Of a stretch of 40,882 nucleotides of DNA, positions 1-7,714 are shown in pieces. Each line of letters starts with the position of its first letter. Position 1 is the first letter of the stretch. The stretch is from the NCBI GenBank assembly GCA_005787345.1, contig SYBH01000061.1, positions 1 to 40,882 of the forward strand, written 5' to 3'. The position numbers were made by a program, and so were the translations under genes. The notes under the pieces are model-generated. The model had not been told where the DNA came from and made no database searches. It saw nothing but the letters and a program-made list of their open reading frames with translations. This DNA comes from Actinomycetota bacterium. Lineage in GTDB: Bacteria; Actinomycetota; Acidimicrobiia; Acidimicrobiales; Acidimicrobilacustridaceae.

Positions 1-1263
1 CACCCCTGTCGGACAGCGATCGGTGTGGCAGCGCTGCGATTGAATACAACCAATGGCGAAAAGCGCCGTCCGGCCGACGTTCACCATGTCGCAGCCAAGC
101 GCGATCGCGCTAAACGCCGCTTCGGGCATACCCAGTTTCCCAGAGCCAATAAAAACAATGTCGTCTGTGATCCCCGCTTCCGCGAAGGCCCGGTAGACCC
201 GGGTAAACCCCCAACGGAACGGAAGAGCAACGTGATCGGTGAAGGCCAACGGCGCTGCTCCGGTGCCACCTTCTCCCCCGTCGATCGTGATGAAGTCAGG
301 ACCGCGACCTGTCGCCGCCATCTTCGTCGCAAGCTCAGTCCAAAACTCGCTTTGACCCACGGCCGACTTGATCCCTACGGGTACTCCAGTCACCTCGGCC
401 AACTCTTCAACAAACGAGATGAGACTGTCGACATCGGTAAATGCCGTGTGGGCTGCCGGGCTTTTACAGGCAACGCCAACTGGGATTCCGCGAATTGCCG
501 CAATCTCAGGAGTGACTTTGTTCGCGGGAAGTAACCCTCCGAGACCAGGCTTCGCTCCCTGACTGAGCTTGATTTCAATTGCCCGAATCGGTGCCGCCTG
601 CACTTGTTCGATAGCGCGCGCAAGATTGAAAGTACCGTCTTCGTTTCGGCAACCGAAATAGCCAGTACCAATCTGCCAAACGAGATCGGCGCCGTGCAGA
701 TGATGCGGAGTGATGCCACCTTCGCCGGTCGTATGCAACGCCCCGGCCATTGCACAGCCTCGGTCGAGCGCCTCAATTGCTGCACCGCTCAACGATCCGA
801 AACTCATCCCGGAGATATTGACAATTGATGCAGGACGAAACGAATGTCGCCGACCGTGTGAAGCCCCGAGAACTTTGGCGCACGGCAATGCCCGCGACGG
901 ATCGGGATGTGCAGGAGCATCGGCTGGACCGTCGAGCGGAAACATCGACTGCTTGATGATCGTGTAGTTACGCGATTGATCAAGATCGTTGTCCGTGCCG
1001 AAACCAAAATAGGCGTTCTGCTGTTTGGCTGTTGAATACACCCACCGGCGATCGTCGCGACTGAAAGGACGTTCTTGATTGTTGTCTGTGACGATGTACT
1101 GACGAAGTTCAGGACCAACTGCCTCAAGGATGTAGCGCAAGTGTCCGATAACAGGGAAGTTCCTGAGGACTGCATGCTTTCGCTGCACGAGGTCATAGAC
1201 CGCCAGCAGAACCAGAAACACGATGATGACGACAAAAATGATGAGTCCCACTGACCACGACAT
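1..1263 (-). CDS. FMN-binding glutamate synthase-family protein (C-terminus cut by window start)
   Basis: The visible 421 codons match the FMN/3Fe-4S synthase domain of glutamate synthase without an N-terminal glutaminase domain. Residues 2-22 form one hydrophobic helix, so the protein is probably membrane-anchored. Family motifs read directly are GMSFGSLSG, a glycine-rich IDGGEGGTGA phosphate/FMN segment, and, at the truncated end, three cysteines spaced C-X5-C-X4-C (CIQSQRCHTDRC) that in GltB hold a 3Fe-4S cluster. Known relatives are about 500 residues, so roughly 100 are missing. Whether it makes glutamate or oxidises another substrate cannot be told: no GltD-like partner is visible. The ATG at 1263 sits 6 bases after a TAGGCT hexamer, which supports this start. 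Confidence 0.9.
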   Translation of the reverse strand, partial: MSWSVGLIIFVVIIVFLVLLAVYDLVQRKHAVLRNFPVIGHLRYILEAVGPELRQYIVTDNNQERPFSRDDRRWVYSTAKQQNAYFGFGTDNDLDQSRNYTIIKQSMFPLDGPADAPAHPDPSRALPCAKVLGASHGRRHSFRPASIVNISGMSFGSLSGAAIEALDRGCAMAGALHTTGEGGITPHHLHGADLVWQIGTGYFGCRNEDGTFNLARAIEQVQAAPIRAIEIKLSQGAKPGLGGLLPANKVTPEIAAIRGIPVGVACKSPAAHTAFTDVDSLISFVEELAEVTGVPVGIKSAVGQSEFWTELATKMAATGRGPDFITIDGGEGGTGAAPLAFTDHVALPFRWGFTRVYRAFAEAGITDDIVFIGSGKLGMPEAAFSAIALGCDMVNVGRTALFAIGCIQSQRCHTDRCPTGV

Positions 1264-1269
1264 AGTCGA

Positions 1270-1275
1270 AGCCTA
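1270..1275 (-). promoter_or_regulatory. -10 box TAGGCT, probable leaderless start
   Basis: TAGGCT ends 6 bases before the ATG at 1263 and lies just outside the stop of the upstream YhhN gene, so the synthase-like gene can be transcribed separately from that operon. No convincing -35 at 16-18 bases; a TTGACC lies 22 bases upstream. Confidence 0.5.
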
Positions 1276-1299
1276 CGGGGCAGTATCGCAACTGGTCGG

Positions 1300-1950
1300 T
1301 CAAAGAACCGCGAGAACCAACCCGGCTTGGCCGAGGTGATAGGTGACCATCACGATTATTCGGCTGCGGGGGAAACCGTTCAGGAACCGAGTCCAACCCA
1401 ACACCGCATCACTTGCACCGAAGAGCAGAGCCCCAGTTATGGCGAAGAATTGTCCGGTTCCAATTGCCGCAGCGACCATCAGCGAAATGACCGACATGTA
1501 CGCAGCGACTGGACCTGCCATCGCCCTATCGACTCTCGCTGCCCCTTGAACGATCCGCCGGCCAAGCACGACCGCTACCACCGTCATCAGGACGACACCG
1601 GTGACAAATCCCGTGAGCGAAATACCAAGCGACAACAACGCGATCACATAGAAAACATGCGCGACTAGAAACGCTCCGAGACCGGCAATGAACCAGTCTT
1701 TCGGGAGCATCAGGGCAATATCGCCGATCATCGACAGCACAAGCCCGATCACCAACATCGCTCTTGCAAAATCAGATGAAGGATCGATCGACATTGCGAC
1801 TGCGATGAGGAAAACCATCACAAGCGGTTTGAGAAGGTACTCCGCTACCCGGTAATTGTTTGCAACCGCAAGCCAGTCGCTGACAGCCACCACGGCCGTC
1901 AGCGAAAGAAGAAGAAAAGCGAGTGCAGTCACCGGTGACTCACGGCGCAT
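1300..1950 (-). CDS. YhhN/TMEM86-family membrane protein (putative lysoplasmalogenase)
   Basis: A 216-residue, almost wholly hydrophobic protein with about seven or eight membrane helices, typical length for the YhhN/TMEM86 family, whose characterised members hydrolyse the vinyl-ether bond of lysoplasmalogen. Family-like acidic and polar residues inside helices are seen at GDIALMLP and in the C-terminal FGASDAVLGW segment. The ATG at 1950 overlaps the end of the Nudix gene by 11 bases, so the two are probably translationally coupled. The reading frame stays open upstream to 2130, but that part is polar and lies inside the Nudix gene. Substrate in this organism is unknown. Confidence 0.8.
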   Translation of the reverse strand: MRRESPVTALAFLLLSLTAVVAVSDWLAVANNYRVAEYLLKPLVMVFLIAVAMSIDPSSDFARAMLVIGLVLSMIGDIALMLPKDWFIAGLGAFLVAHVFYVIALLSLGISLTGFVTGVVLMTVVAVVLGRRIVQGAARVDRAMAGPVAAYMSVISLMVAAAIGTGQFFAITGALLFGASDAVLGWTRFLNGFPRSRIIVMVTYHLGQAGLVLAVL

Positions 1951-2446
1951 CAAGCCGTGGCAGAACGAGGGCCATGCTGTCTGGGCACACCGAACGGCCA
2001 ACGAGCCATTCGCGGACGCTTTCCATCGGAACCCATAGCGCTTCGGAAATTTCGTTATCCGCAAATTCGAATGGACCCTCGGTGCGTGCTTGGTAAATCC
2101 GCGCAACTTCGCGGACGTCATCATCGGCAAACGATCCTTCGCCGAGATACGCGAGTTCGGCAGAAATGCCTAGTTCTTCTGCTAATTCCCGAGTAGCCGC
2201 CAACTCCCAAGCTTCACCGGCAGCAACAACGCCACTGACCGAAATATCCCAAGCGTCGGGCCAGAGGTCTTTCCACGATGCCCGCTGGTGAACAAGTAAC
2301 TCATCAGCATCGTTGCGAACAACCACGAAAACAGACCTGTGAAGGAGATTGTTCGAGCGCATCTCGGCACGAGTCACTGTTCCAACAACAGTGCCCACCT
2401 CATCAAGCTCATCGACAAGTTCCTCGCTTGCAGCGCCGTCACTCAT
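1940..2446 (-). CDS. Nudix hydrolase (IPP isomerase/YfcD-like)
   Basis: 168 residues. The complete Nudix box G-X5-E-X7-RELAEELGI is at residues 72-94 with all metal-binding glutamates present. The N-terminal part (VGTVTRAEMRSNNLLHRSVF) resembles the isopentenyl-diphosphate isomerase / YfcD branch rather than MutT. Such proteins hydrolyse nucleoside diphosphate-linked compounds or isomerise IPP; the substrate here is not deducible. The start codon overlaps the stop of the ferredoxin-reductase gene by one base (TGATG at 2448-2444), so it is co-translated with it. Confidence 0.85.
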   Translation of the reverse strand: MSDGAASEELVDELDEVGTVVGTVTRAEMRSNNLLHRSVFVVVRNDADELLVHQRASWKDLWPDAWDISVSGVVAAGEAWELAATRELAEELGISAELAYLGEGSFADDDVREVARIYQARTEGPFEFADNEISEALWVPMESVREWLVGRSVCPDSMALVLPRLDAP

Positions 2447-3678
2447 CAGAGAGTTGCCGCTCGTTCACAAGCTTCTGAGAATGATGCGCCTTCTTCAAAG
2501 AGTGCTCGAAGCTGGACGACGTGTCGGGGGCGATTCATGCCGAGCACGCCGGTGAGACGATCACCATCGCCGTAGAGCGCGACAAAACGGAACTCGTCGG
2601 TACTTCCATGGACGACAACACACGTATCTGACGGCATCGGACGACCAGCAAGCTGAATTTTGCGGTCGTATTGATCACTCCAGAACCACGGGATCGGATC
2701 AAACGCAACTGGAGTTTCGCCACTGGCCTCAGCCAGCAGCCGTCGGGCTGCGGCTTCACCACCGGCAATAGCGGTTTCCCAGTGTTCGACGCGAAGCATG
2801 CGCCCGAACCGAGCGCTCGGGTATCGAGCGATATCGCCTGCAGCGACAACGCCGGGAGCAGCGAGGAGTGTGTTGTCACAAACAACGCCATCGTCGAGCG
2901 TGAGCCCCGAACCTTCAAGCCAGTCGATGTTCAGAGTGACACCGATACCGACGACGACGATTTCGGTTGCGACAGTTGTTCCATCAGTCAGTGCAACTCC
3001 GATGACCTTCTCAACACCATCAACAGTTTCGGTTTCAAGTTGTAGAACGCCAACGCCGAGTCGAAGGTCGACACCGTTTTCGATATGCACCTGTGCACAA
3101 ACTTTCCCCATCTCGGTGCCAAGAATCCGCTCGAGCGGTAACGGCATGGCCTCGACAAGAGTGACCTCAATGCCTCGCTTACGACAGCTCGAAGCGACTT
3201 CAGCGCCAATAAACCCAGCGCCAATCACAACGACTCGTGAAGGACCGGCATCAAGTTCCGCTCGCAACGCAAGACTGTCGGCCAACGTTCGAACAACATG
3301 AACCCCTGCGATACCGGCGGAATCTGGTAATCGGCGCGCAGATGCACCACTCGCGATGATCAGTGAATCGAAAGCTGTGTTCGCGACTGCCCCGTCTACG
3401 CCTTCAAGCGTGATCTGACGTGCACCGAGGTCGACGGCCTTAGCCCGCACCCCCAGACGGAACTCGAGATCAAGATCTTCCTTGCCCGCCGGCAGGAGAA
3501 TCTTTTCGGGCTCCCACTCGCCAGTAAGTATCTGTTTCGACAACGGTGGTCGGTCGTAGGGTCGCTCGGAATCCGCGTCAACAACGATGATCGAACCAGT
3601 GTGCCCCTGAAGCCGAAGGGTTCGAGCCGCGTTGATGCCAGCAAGAGACGCGCCGACGATGACTGTGGTGGAGTCCAT
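2446..3678 (-). CDS. FAD-dependent ferredoxin/rubredoxin reductase
   Basis: 410 residues, the usual size for NAD(P)H:ferredoxin reductases that feed cytochromes P450 and ring-hydroxylating oxygenases. The N-terminal FAD loop is VGASLAGINAA (classical GxGxxG with Ser/Leu variation), the NADH-binding loop is GAGFIGAEVA near residue 150, and the FAD-contacting VVAAGDIAR and C-terminal WFWSDQYDRKIQLAG segments are typical of the rhodocoxin/putidaredoxin reductase group. A ferredoxin gene lies 43 bases upstream on the same strand and should be its electron acceptor. No cytochrome P450 is visible, so the terminal oxygenase is encoded elsewhere. TAGTCT sits 5 bases before the ATG and may be an internal promoter. 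Confidence 0.92.
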   Translation of the reverse strand: MDSTTVIVGASLAGINAARTLRLQGHTGSIIVVDADSERPYDRPPLSKQILTGEWEPEKILLPAGKEDLDLEFRLGVRAKAVDLGARQITLEGVDGAVANTAFDSLIIASGASARRLPDSAGIAGVHVVRTLADSLALRAELDAGPSRVVVIGAGFIGAEVASSCRKRGIEVTLVEAMPLPLERILGTEMGKVCAQVHIENGVDLRLGVGVLQLETETVDGVEKVIGVALTDGTTVATEIVVVGIGVTLNIDWLEGSGLTLDDGVVCDNTLLAAPGVVAAGDIARYPSARFGRMLRVEHWETAIAGGEAAARRLLAEASGETPVAFDPIPWFWSDQYDRKIQLAGRPMPSDTCVVVHGSTDEFRFVALYGDGDRLTGVLGMNRPRHVVQLRALFEEGASFSEACERAATL

Positions 3679-3683
3679 GGATC

Positions 3684-3689
3684 AGACTA
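3684..3689 (-). promoter_or_regulatory. -10 box TAGTCT before ferredoxin reductase
   Basis: TAGTCT ends 5 bases before the ATG at 3678, within the 43-base gap behind the ferredoxin gene. A small GGCGA/TCGCC hairpin (3700-3712) lies next to it. The spacing is the shortest of the set, so this is one of the weaker cases. Confidence 0.35.
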
Positions 3690-3721
3690 TGAACTGAGCG
3701 GCGAAAATCGCCATTCGGGGT

Positions 3722-3916
3722 TCAGTCTTCGGCGATGGAGATGGCCTGCTTAGGACACCGCTGCACCGACTCTTCCATCTTGGCGCGCATGGATTCCGGT
3801 GGGTTCTCGTCGAGGACGTAGAGGAAGTCGTCGTCACGAACCTCGAAGATCTCTGGGGCGATGCCCATACAGACGGCGTTGCTTTCACACAGATCGAAAT
3901 CGACCACGATTCGCAT
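3722..3916 (-). CDS. 3Fe-4S-type ferredoxin with CxxNxxC motif
   Basis: 64 residues, the usual size of the small actinobacterial ferredoxins that serve P450s. Cluster cysteines are C10, C16 and C54 (followed by Pro). The fourth-ligand position within C10-E-S-N-A-V-C16 is Asn13 where a 4Fe-4S protein would have Cys, so a 3Fe-4S or atypical cluster is expected. The ATG at 3916 follows a GAAGGGGA ribosome-binding site at good spacing, and upstream in-frame codons lack one. It is the first gene of the ferredoxin / reductase / Nudix / YhhN run. Confidence 0.88.
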   Translation of the reverse strand: MRIVVDFDLCESNAVCMGIAPEIFEVRDDDFLYVLDENPPESMRAKMEESVQRCPKQAISIAED

Positions 3917-4041
3917 GACGGTCCCCTTCTCAGAGCGATGACAATGAATTGATCGGTGGCAAGCGCCTCCGCACTCCCATCTTGCCCCATCTGCCACCGT
4001 CAGGGTGACGAGAGCCCTGACGACGTGACAGATTGGTAGGT

Positions 4042-5271
4042 ATGACTGAAATTGCTCCCCTTAAAGGAGTCCGCATTATCGAGGCTTCGATGCTCGGACC
4101 CGCCGCTGTCACTACCAATCTCGCCGAACTCGGCGCCGACGTCATCAAGGTCGAAGCCCCCGGGGGCGACTATGGCCGTCAGATGACTTGGCCCATCGTC
4201 GAAGACACGTCTTTGCTCTTCCTTCACTGCAATAGAGGCAAGCGTTCAATCGTGCTCGACCTCCGGACCGAAGAAGGCGTCCAAGCATTCAAGGAACTCG
4301 CCGCCGATGCCGACGTTGTCGTCGAGGCCATGCGCCCTGGCGCGCTCGCTCGTCGCGGCCTTGGCTACGAGGACCTGAAAGCCATCAACCCCAAAATCGT
4401 GTTCATGACGATTAGTGGCTACGGAATGACCGGGCCCTACCGCGATCTGCCGAGTCATGGAATTGCCTACGACACATGGGCAGGCATTATTGAACCGGCC
4501 TACGACGAAGAGGGCTACTGCTACATCCCGCCACATATCTCTATTGGCATCAACGCCGGTCCGATGTTCGGCGCCCTGGGCATCCTTGCGGGAATCATCA
4601 AAGCCCGCGCCACCGGCGAAGGTTGCTACATGGAAATCGCGCAGTCAGACGCCGCCGCTGCGTTCGACTGGTACCGCAGCGAGTCATTCAAGGCCTACGA
4701 ACGACCGCAATCAGAAGTTACCGGGAACAAAGCCGACAACTACGAACGACGCGCTCCGGGCACCGCTGGCATGAAAGAAGGTGTCCGCTATCAGATGTAT
4801 GAAACCTCTGACGGGCACATCCTCTTCATGGCATCGGAACAGGAGTTCTGGAAGAACTTCTGCAAGGGCATTGGACGCGACGACCTCTTCGAGAAGTTCC
4901 CGGGCTCGAAGTATGCCGACCACGCTCGCAACAACCGCGAACTTCTCGCCGAACTCACAACAATTTTCAAGACGAAGAGTTCGAAAGAGTGGATGGACTT
5001 TGGCGGCGAATGGAATACCCCACTTGCTCCGGTGAACACTCCGTCCAACATGCAAGACGATCCGCAGTTCCAGGACCGTATGCCTTGGATTCCCAAAGAA
5101 ATCCTTGGCGCTGACATGTTGCCGAACCCGGTAAAGATCATCGGAGGCGAACTTCCGATTCCTCGAAAGGCTCCCGAGTGCGGTCAGCACAGCGATGAAA
5201 TCCTTAGCGAGGTCCTCGGCTACGACGCGGCACGGATCGCCGAACTGCATGAAAAGGGCGTCCTCGGCTGA
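4042..5271 (+). CDS. CaiB/BaiF family III CoA-transferase
   Basis: 409 residues, full length for family III CoA-transferases, which move CoA from one acyl-CoA to a free carboxylic acid through a covalent aspartyl intermediate. The N-terminal LKGVRIIEAS...GPAAVTTNLAELGADVIKVE region is the canonical CoA-binding entry. The catalytic aspartate is probably Asp203 in MEIAQSDA, somewhat later than in formyl-CoA transferase because of an insertion containing PAYDEEGYCYIPP. Substrates are unknown; close relatives act on bile acids, carnitine or branched acids. Start: ATG at 4042; a TTG nine bases upstream is also in frame but has no better signal. CAGATT ends 7 bases before the ATG, a weaker form of the -10 seen elsewhere here. 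Confidence 0.92.
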   Translation: MTEIAPLKGVRIIEASMLGPAAVTTNLAELGADVIKVEAPGGDYGRQMTWPIVEDTSLLFLHCNRGKRSIVLDLRTEEGVQAFKELAADADVVVEAMRPGALARRGLGYEDLKAINPKIVFMTISGYGMTGPYRDLPSHGIAYDTWAGIIEPAYDEEGYCYIPPHISIGINAGPMFGALGILAGIIKARATGEGCYMEIAQSDAAAAFDWYRSESFKAYERPQSEVTGNKADNYERRAPGTAGMKEGVRYQMYETSDGHILFMASEQEFWKNFCKGIGRDDLFEKFPGSKYADHARNNRELLAELTTIFKTKSSKEWMDFGGEWNTPLAPVNTPSNMQDDPQFQDRMPWIPKEILGADMLPNPVKIIGGELPIPRKAPECGQHSDEILSEVLGYDAARIAELHEKGVLG

Positions 5272-5306
5272 GTCCGCCTGACGAACTTCTCCCGCCACCG
5301 ACGGAC

Positions 5307-6365
5307 GTGGCAACAGGGTTAACGCCCGCGCGACATGTCTCGCGTCTGCGAATCCTTGGGCGCGTTGTTTTTCTCGCCGTCATGGCGTTTGCGTTCTACG
5401 GACTCGCACCAAGGCTGCTCGATATGTGGGACCAAGTCCCACAACTTCGAACAGTCAGCATTTACTGGTTCGTTGCCATTCTCCTTTGTGAGGTTGGTTC
5501 GTACGCGTGCGCCTGGGATCTCACTCGCATCGCACTTCCGCGCGTGTCGTGGTTTGTCGCAGCAACAGCGCAACTCACTTCGAATGCAGTTGCCAAAGTT
5601 GTTCCGGGAGGCGCAGCTATAGGGGCAGCCACTGGATTCCGAATGTTGTCAGTCTCTGGAATCGACAAAGGTTCCGCTGGGGCCGCGCTCACCGCGACGT
5701 CAATCATTTCCAATGGCGTCCTGCTCTGCCTCCCGATGGTTGCTCTTTTTCTTTCAATCCTGGGAGCTCCCATCCCGGGCGGAATGATCCATGTCGCATG
5801 GGGCGGTGCAGTTCTCGCGGTCGTTCTCTTTGGCTTTACGTTTTCACTCGTTCGTTTTGATCGACCAATTCACTGGTTTGCGAGGACCATTACAACGGTT
5901 GCCGGATGGATCAATAAGCGTCGTGGCCGATCCGGAGGACCGACGGTGGAAGGCATCGTTCACCAGCGCGACCAGATGGTGAGCAGCCTCGGCGCCAGAT
6001 GGCGCACTGCGCTCCTCGCCGCGGTTGGCAACTGGCTGCTTGATTACTTCGCGTTGGTCTGCGCTCTCAAAGCATGTGGCGTGGACCCTCGTCTGAGTTT
6101 GGTATTGCTTGCCTACGCGGTCGCGGCCGTGCTCGGCATGATCCCGATCACTCCAGGTGGCGTGGGATTTGTCGAAGCCGGACTCACTGCGATGCTTGTG
6201 CTCGCTGGCGTTCCTAGCGAGAAGGCACTCCTGGCCGTCCTTGCCTACCGCATCGCCTCCTACTGGTTGCCGCTGCCGGCTGGCCTTGGAGCCCATTTCG
6301 TTTTTCGCCACAGATTTGGCAAGAAATCGGCCCTGTCAGAGACCGATGCCACTTCTTCTTCCTGA
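5307..6365 (+). CDS. Flippase-like (UPF0104/YbhN, LPG synthase TM-domain) membrane protein
   Basis: 352 residues with about eight membrane helices and the family signatures NAVAKVVPGGAAIGA near residue 92 and PITPGGVGFVEAGL near residue 278. These P-G-G turns mark the flippase-like domain shared by YbhN and the membrane part of lysyl-phosphatidylglycerol synthase. There is no catalytic synthase domain, so a lipid-translocation or glycolipid role is more likely than lipid aminoacylation. The start at a GTG (5307) is the most upstream sensible one and gives a short basic N-terminus before helix 1, but it has no clear ribosome-binding site. It follows the CoA-transferase by 35 bases. Confidence 0.82.
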   Translation: MATGLTPARHVSRLRILGRVVFLAVMAFAFYGLAPRLLDMWDQVPQLRTVSIYWFVAILLCEVGSYACAWDLTRIALPRVSWFVAATAQLTSNAVAKVVPGGAAIGAATGFRMLSVSGIDKGSAGAALTATSIISNGVLLCLPMVALFLSILGAPIPGGMIHVAWGGAVLAVVLFGFTFSLVRFDRPIHWFARTITTVAGWINKRRGRSGGPTVEGIVHQRDQMVSSLGARWRTALLAAVGNWLLDYFALVCALKACGVDPRLSLVLLAYAVAAVLGMIPITPGGVGFVEAGLTAMLVLAGVPSEKALLAVLAYRIASYWLPLPAGLGAHFVFRHRFGKKSALSETDATSSS

Positions 6366-6445
6366 CCCGATTCGACCGGCCCGGGAAAAGTTGCTCACAC
6401 ATTGGCGTTTCGTGCCGACAAGACAGGAAAGACCTCACGATGCAT

Positions 6446-6460
6446 TGACATCACCTGTCA
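6446..6460. promoter_or_regulatory. Inverted repeat TGACA-N5-TGTCA, possible operator
   Basis: A perfect five-base dyad 28 bases before the small orphan gene at 6488, overlapping a TTGACA hexamer that could be a -35. No clear -10 follows at 17 bases. It could bind a dimeric repressor but might be chance. Confidence 0.25.
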
Positions 6461-6487
6461 TGCCCGAAGAGCACAGAGGAGCCAGAC

Positions 6488-6733
6488 ATGACAATCACAA
6501 CGCTTTCAATCTTGCCCACCACGGCGGTGACCGAGTCCCCAGTCGCCGAGCCACCTGAAATCGATCTCTCTCGCTTGCACTACCGCGCCGATTCCTTGCG
6601 CCGGCTTGCAACGTCAGTCGACCCAATCCTGGCCATGTCCTACCGGCGTCGAGCATGCGAACTTGAGCTTGAAATGTGGATCCACATCGTCCGAAGCGGA
6701 CTCTCACCAGAAGATTCCCCTCTCGCCGCATAA
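6488..6733 (+). CDS. Small orphan protein, 81 aa
   Basis: I do not recognise this protein. It has a low-complexity Thr/Pro/Val N-terminus (residues 1-25) and then a helical charged region (HYRADSLRRLATSV... to MWIHIVRSGL) that could pair with another protein. A strong ribosome-binding site (AGAGGAG) stands 6 bases before the ATG, which is the main reason to believe it is translated. It lies between the flippase-like gene and the amidohydrolase-fold gene, 71 bases before the latter. Confidence 0.55.
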   Translation: MTITTLSILPTTAVTESPVAEPPEIDLSRLHYRADSLRRLATSVDPILAMSYRRRACELELEMWIHIVRSGLSPEDSPLAA

Positions 6734-6741
6734 GAACGATC

Positions 6742-6765
6742 AGGAGGTGTCGTTCCATGTCCTAG
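6742..6765 (+). other. Two-codon minimal ORF (Met-Ser-stop) with a strong Shine-Dalgarno
   Basis: AGGAGGT at 6742-6748 is the best ribosome-binding sequence in this part of the window, yet the ATG eight bases later (6757) is followed by TCC and a TAG stop (6763). It sits in the leader of the amidohydrolase-fold gene, 40 bases before that start. It could be a regulatory start-stop element or the remnant of a decayed gene start. Confidence 0.3.
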
Positions 6766-6804
6766 ATTCGCTCCGTTCAACTTCTTCAAGGAGCGACGGA
6801 CCCC

Positions 6805-7668
6805 ATGGGATTCCCCACCGATATCAACATCATCGAGACCTTTGTTGGCATGCCAAGCCGCAACCGCAAAGAGGTCTACAAATTCCTCGCCCCCCATCTG
6901 CGCGATCAGGAGTCAAAGGACTTCCGGTTTCCTGCGCAGTACATGTTCAAAGACGTCCCGCCCGACACTGAAGAAGGAGTCGATCCAGTTGCTCTGCTCA
7001 TCGACAACTTCGAACGTCACAACATCGAAAAGGCGATGCTCGGCTACAACCCGAACAACCCCGATTGTCTTCGTGCCCTCACCGATCATCCCGATCGGTT
7101 CTTCACCTGCTTCGAATTCGATCCCACCGACGTCATGCCTGGTATCGAAAAGATCCGCGAAGTTCATGCAAGCGGTGTGAACCTCCGAGCTATCAGCACA
7201 TTCCCTGCCGGCTATCGCACACCGTTGAATGACAAGAAGATGTATCCGTTCTACGCGCTCGCAGTGGAACTTGACCTTCCCATCTTCTGCTGTGTCGGCA
7301 TTCCTGGCCCCCGGGTTCCGTTCGCACCGCAGCATGTCGAACTCATCGATGAAGTCATGTACGACTTCCCCGATCTCACGTTTGTGATGCGCCACGGTGC
7401 CGAGCCTTGGACCGAACTCGCCATGAAGCTCATGCTCAAGTGGCCGAACCTGTACTACTCAACCTCCGCGTTCGCGCCGAAGCACTATCCGAAGGCCATC
7501 GTCGACTACGCGAATAGTCGCGGCGCTGACAAGGTCATGTACGCCGGCTATTTCCCAGCAGGCCTTAGCTATGACCGCATCTTTGAGGAACTCCCGAAGG
7601 TTCCGTTCAAAGACGAGGTCTGGCCAAAGTTCCTCCGCGAAAACGCCAAGAAGGTTCTGAAGCTCTAA
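6805..7668 (+). CDS. Amidohydrolase-fold protein lacking the metal-binding HxH
   Basis: 287 residues, full length for the amidohydrolase-2 (TIM-barrel) family common in actinobacteria. The fold signatures are visible (SGVNLRAIS, LPIFCCVG, FVMRHGAEPW, C-terminal FLRENAKKVLKL). The N-terminal strand that normally ends in His-x-His reads INIIETFVGM, and the late GSD-type aspartate position reads YAGYFPAG, so the usual metal ligands are missing. I recall other actinobacterial proteins of the same shape with these replacements, so this is a subfamily trait rather than a local mutation. Decarboxylase, hydratase or non-catalytic roles are all possible. The ATG follows AAGGAG at 11 bases. Confidence 0.85.
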   Translation: MGFPTDINIIETFVGMPSRNRKEVYKFLAPHLRDQESKDFRFPAQYMFKDVPPDTEEGVDPVALLIDNFERHNIEKAMLGYNPNNPDCLRALTDHPDRFFTCFEFDPTDVMPGIEKIREVHASGVNLRAISTFPAGYRTPLNDKKMYPFYALAVELDLPIFCCVGIPGPRVPFAPQHVELIDEVMYDFPDLTFVMRHGAEPWTELAMKLMLKWPNLYYSTSAFAPKHYPKAIVDYANSRGADKVMYAGYFPAGLSYDRIFEELPKVPFKDEVWPKFLRENAKKVLKL

Positions 7669-7676
7669 CGCAAATC

Positions 7677-7693
7677 AGCCCCTCTTTTGGGGC
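7677..7693 (+). terminator. Short GCCCC/GGGGC hairpin
   Basis: A five-pair stem with a TCTTTT loop 9 bases after the amidohydrolase stop. There is no T-tract after it, so it would be a weak terminator; it lies immediately before the next gene's promoter. Confidence 0.3.
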
Positions 7694-7700
7694 GAGGTAG

Positions 7701-7706
7701 TACCAT
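7701..7706 (+). promoter_or_regulatory. -10 box TACCAT, probable leaderless start
   Basis: TACCAT ends 8 bases before the ATG at 7715, directly after the hairpin closing the preceding gene. Confidence 0.5.
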
Positions 7707-7714
7707 CCCTTCGC

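Noticed and set aside
4711-5313. 200-codon minus-strand frame opposite the CoA-transferase
   Set aside because: Antisense shadow of a clear full-length enzyme.
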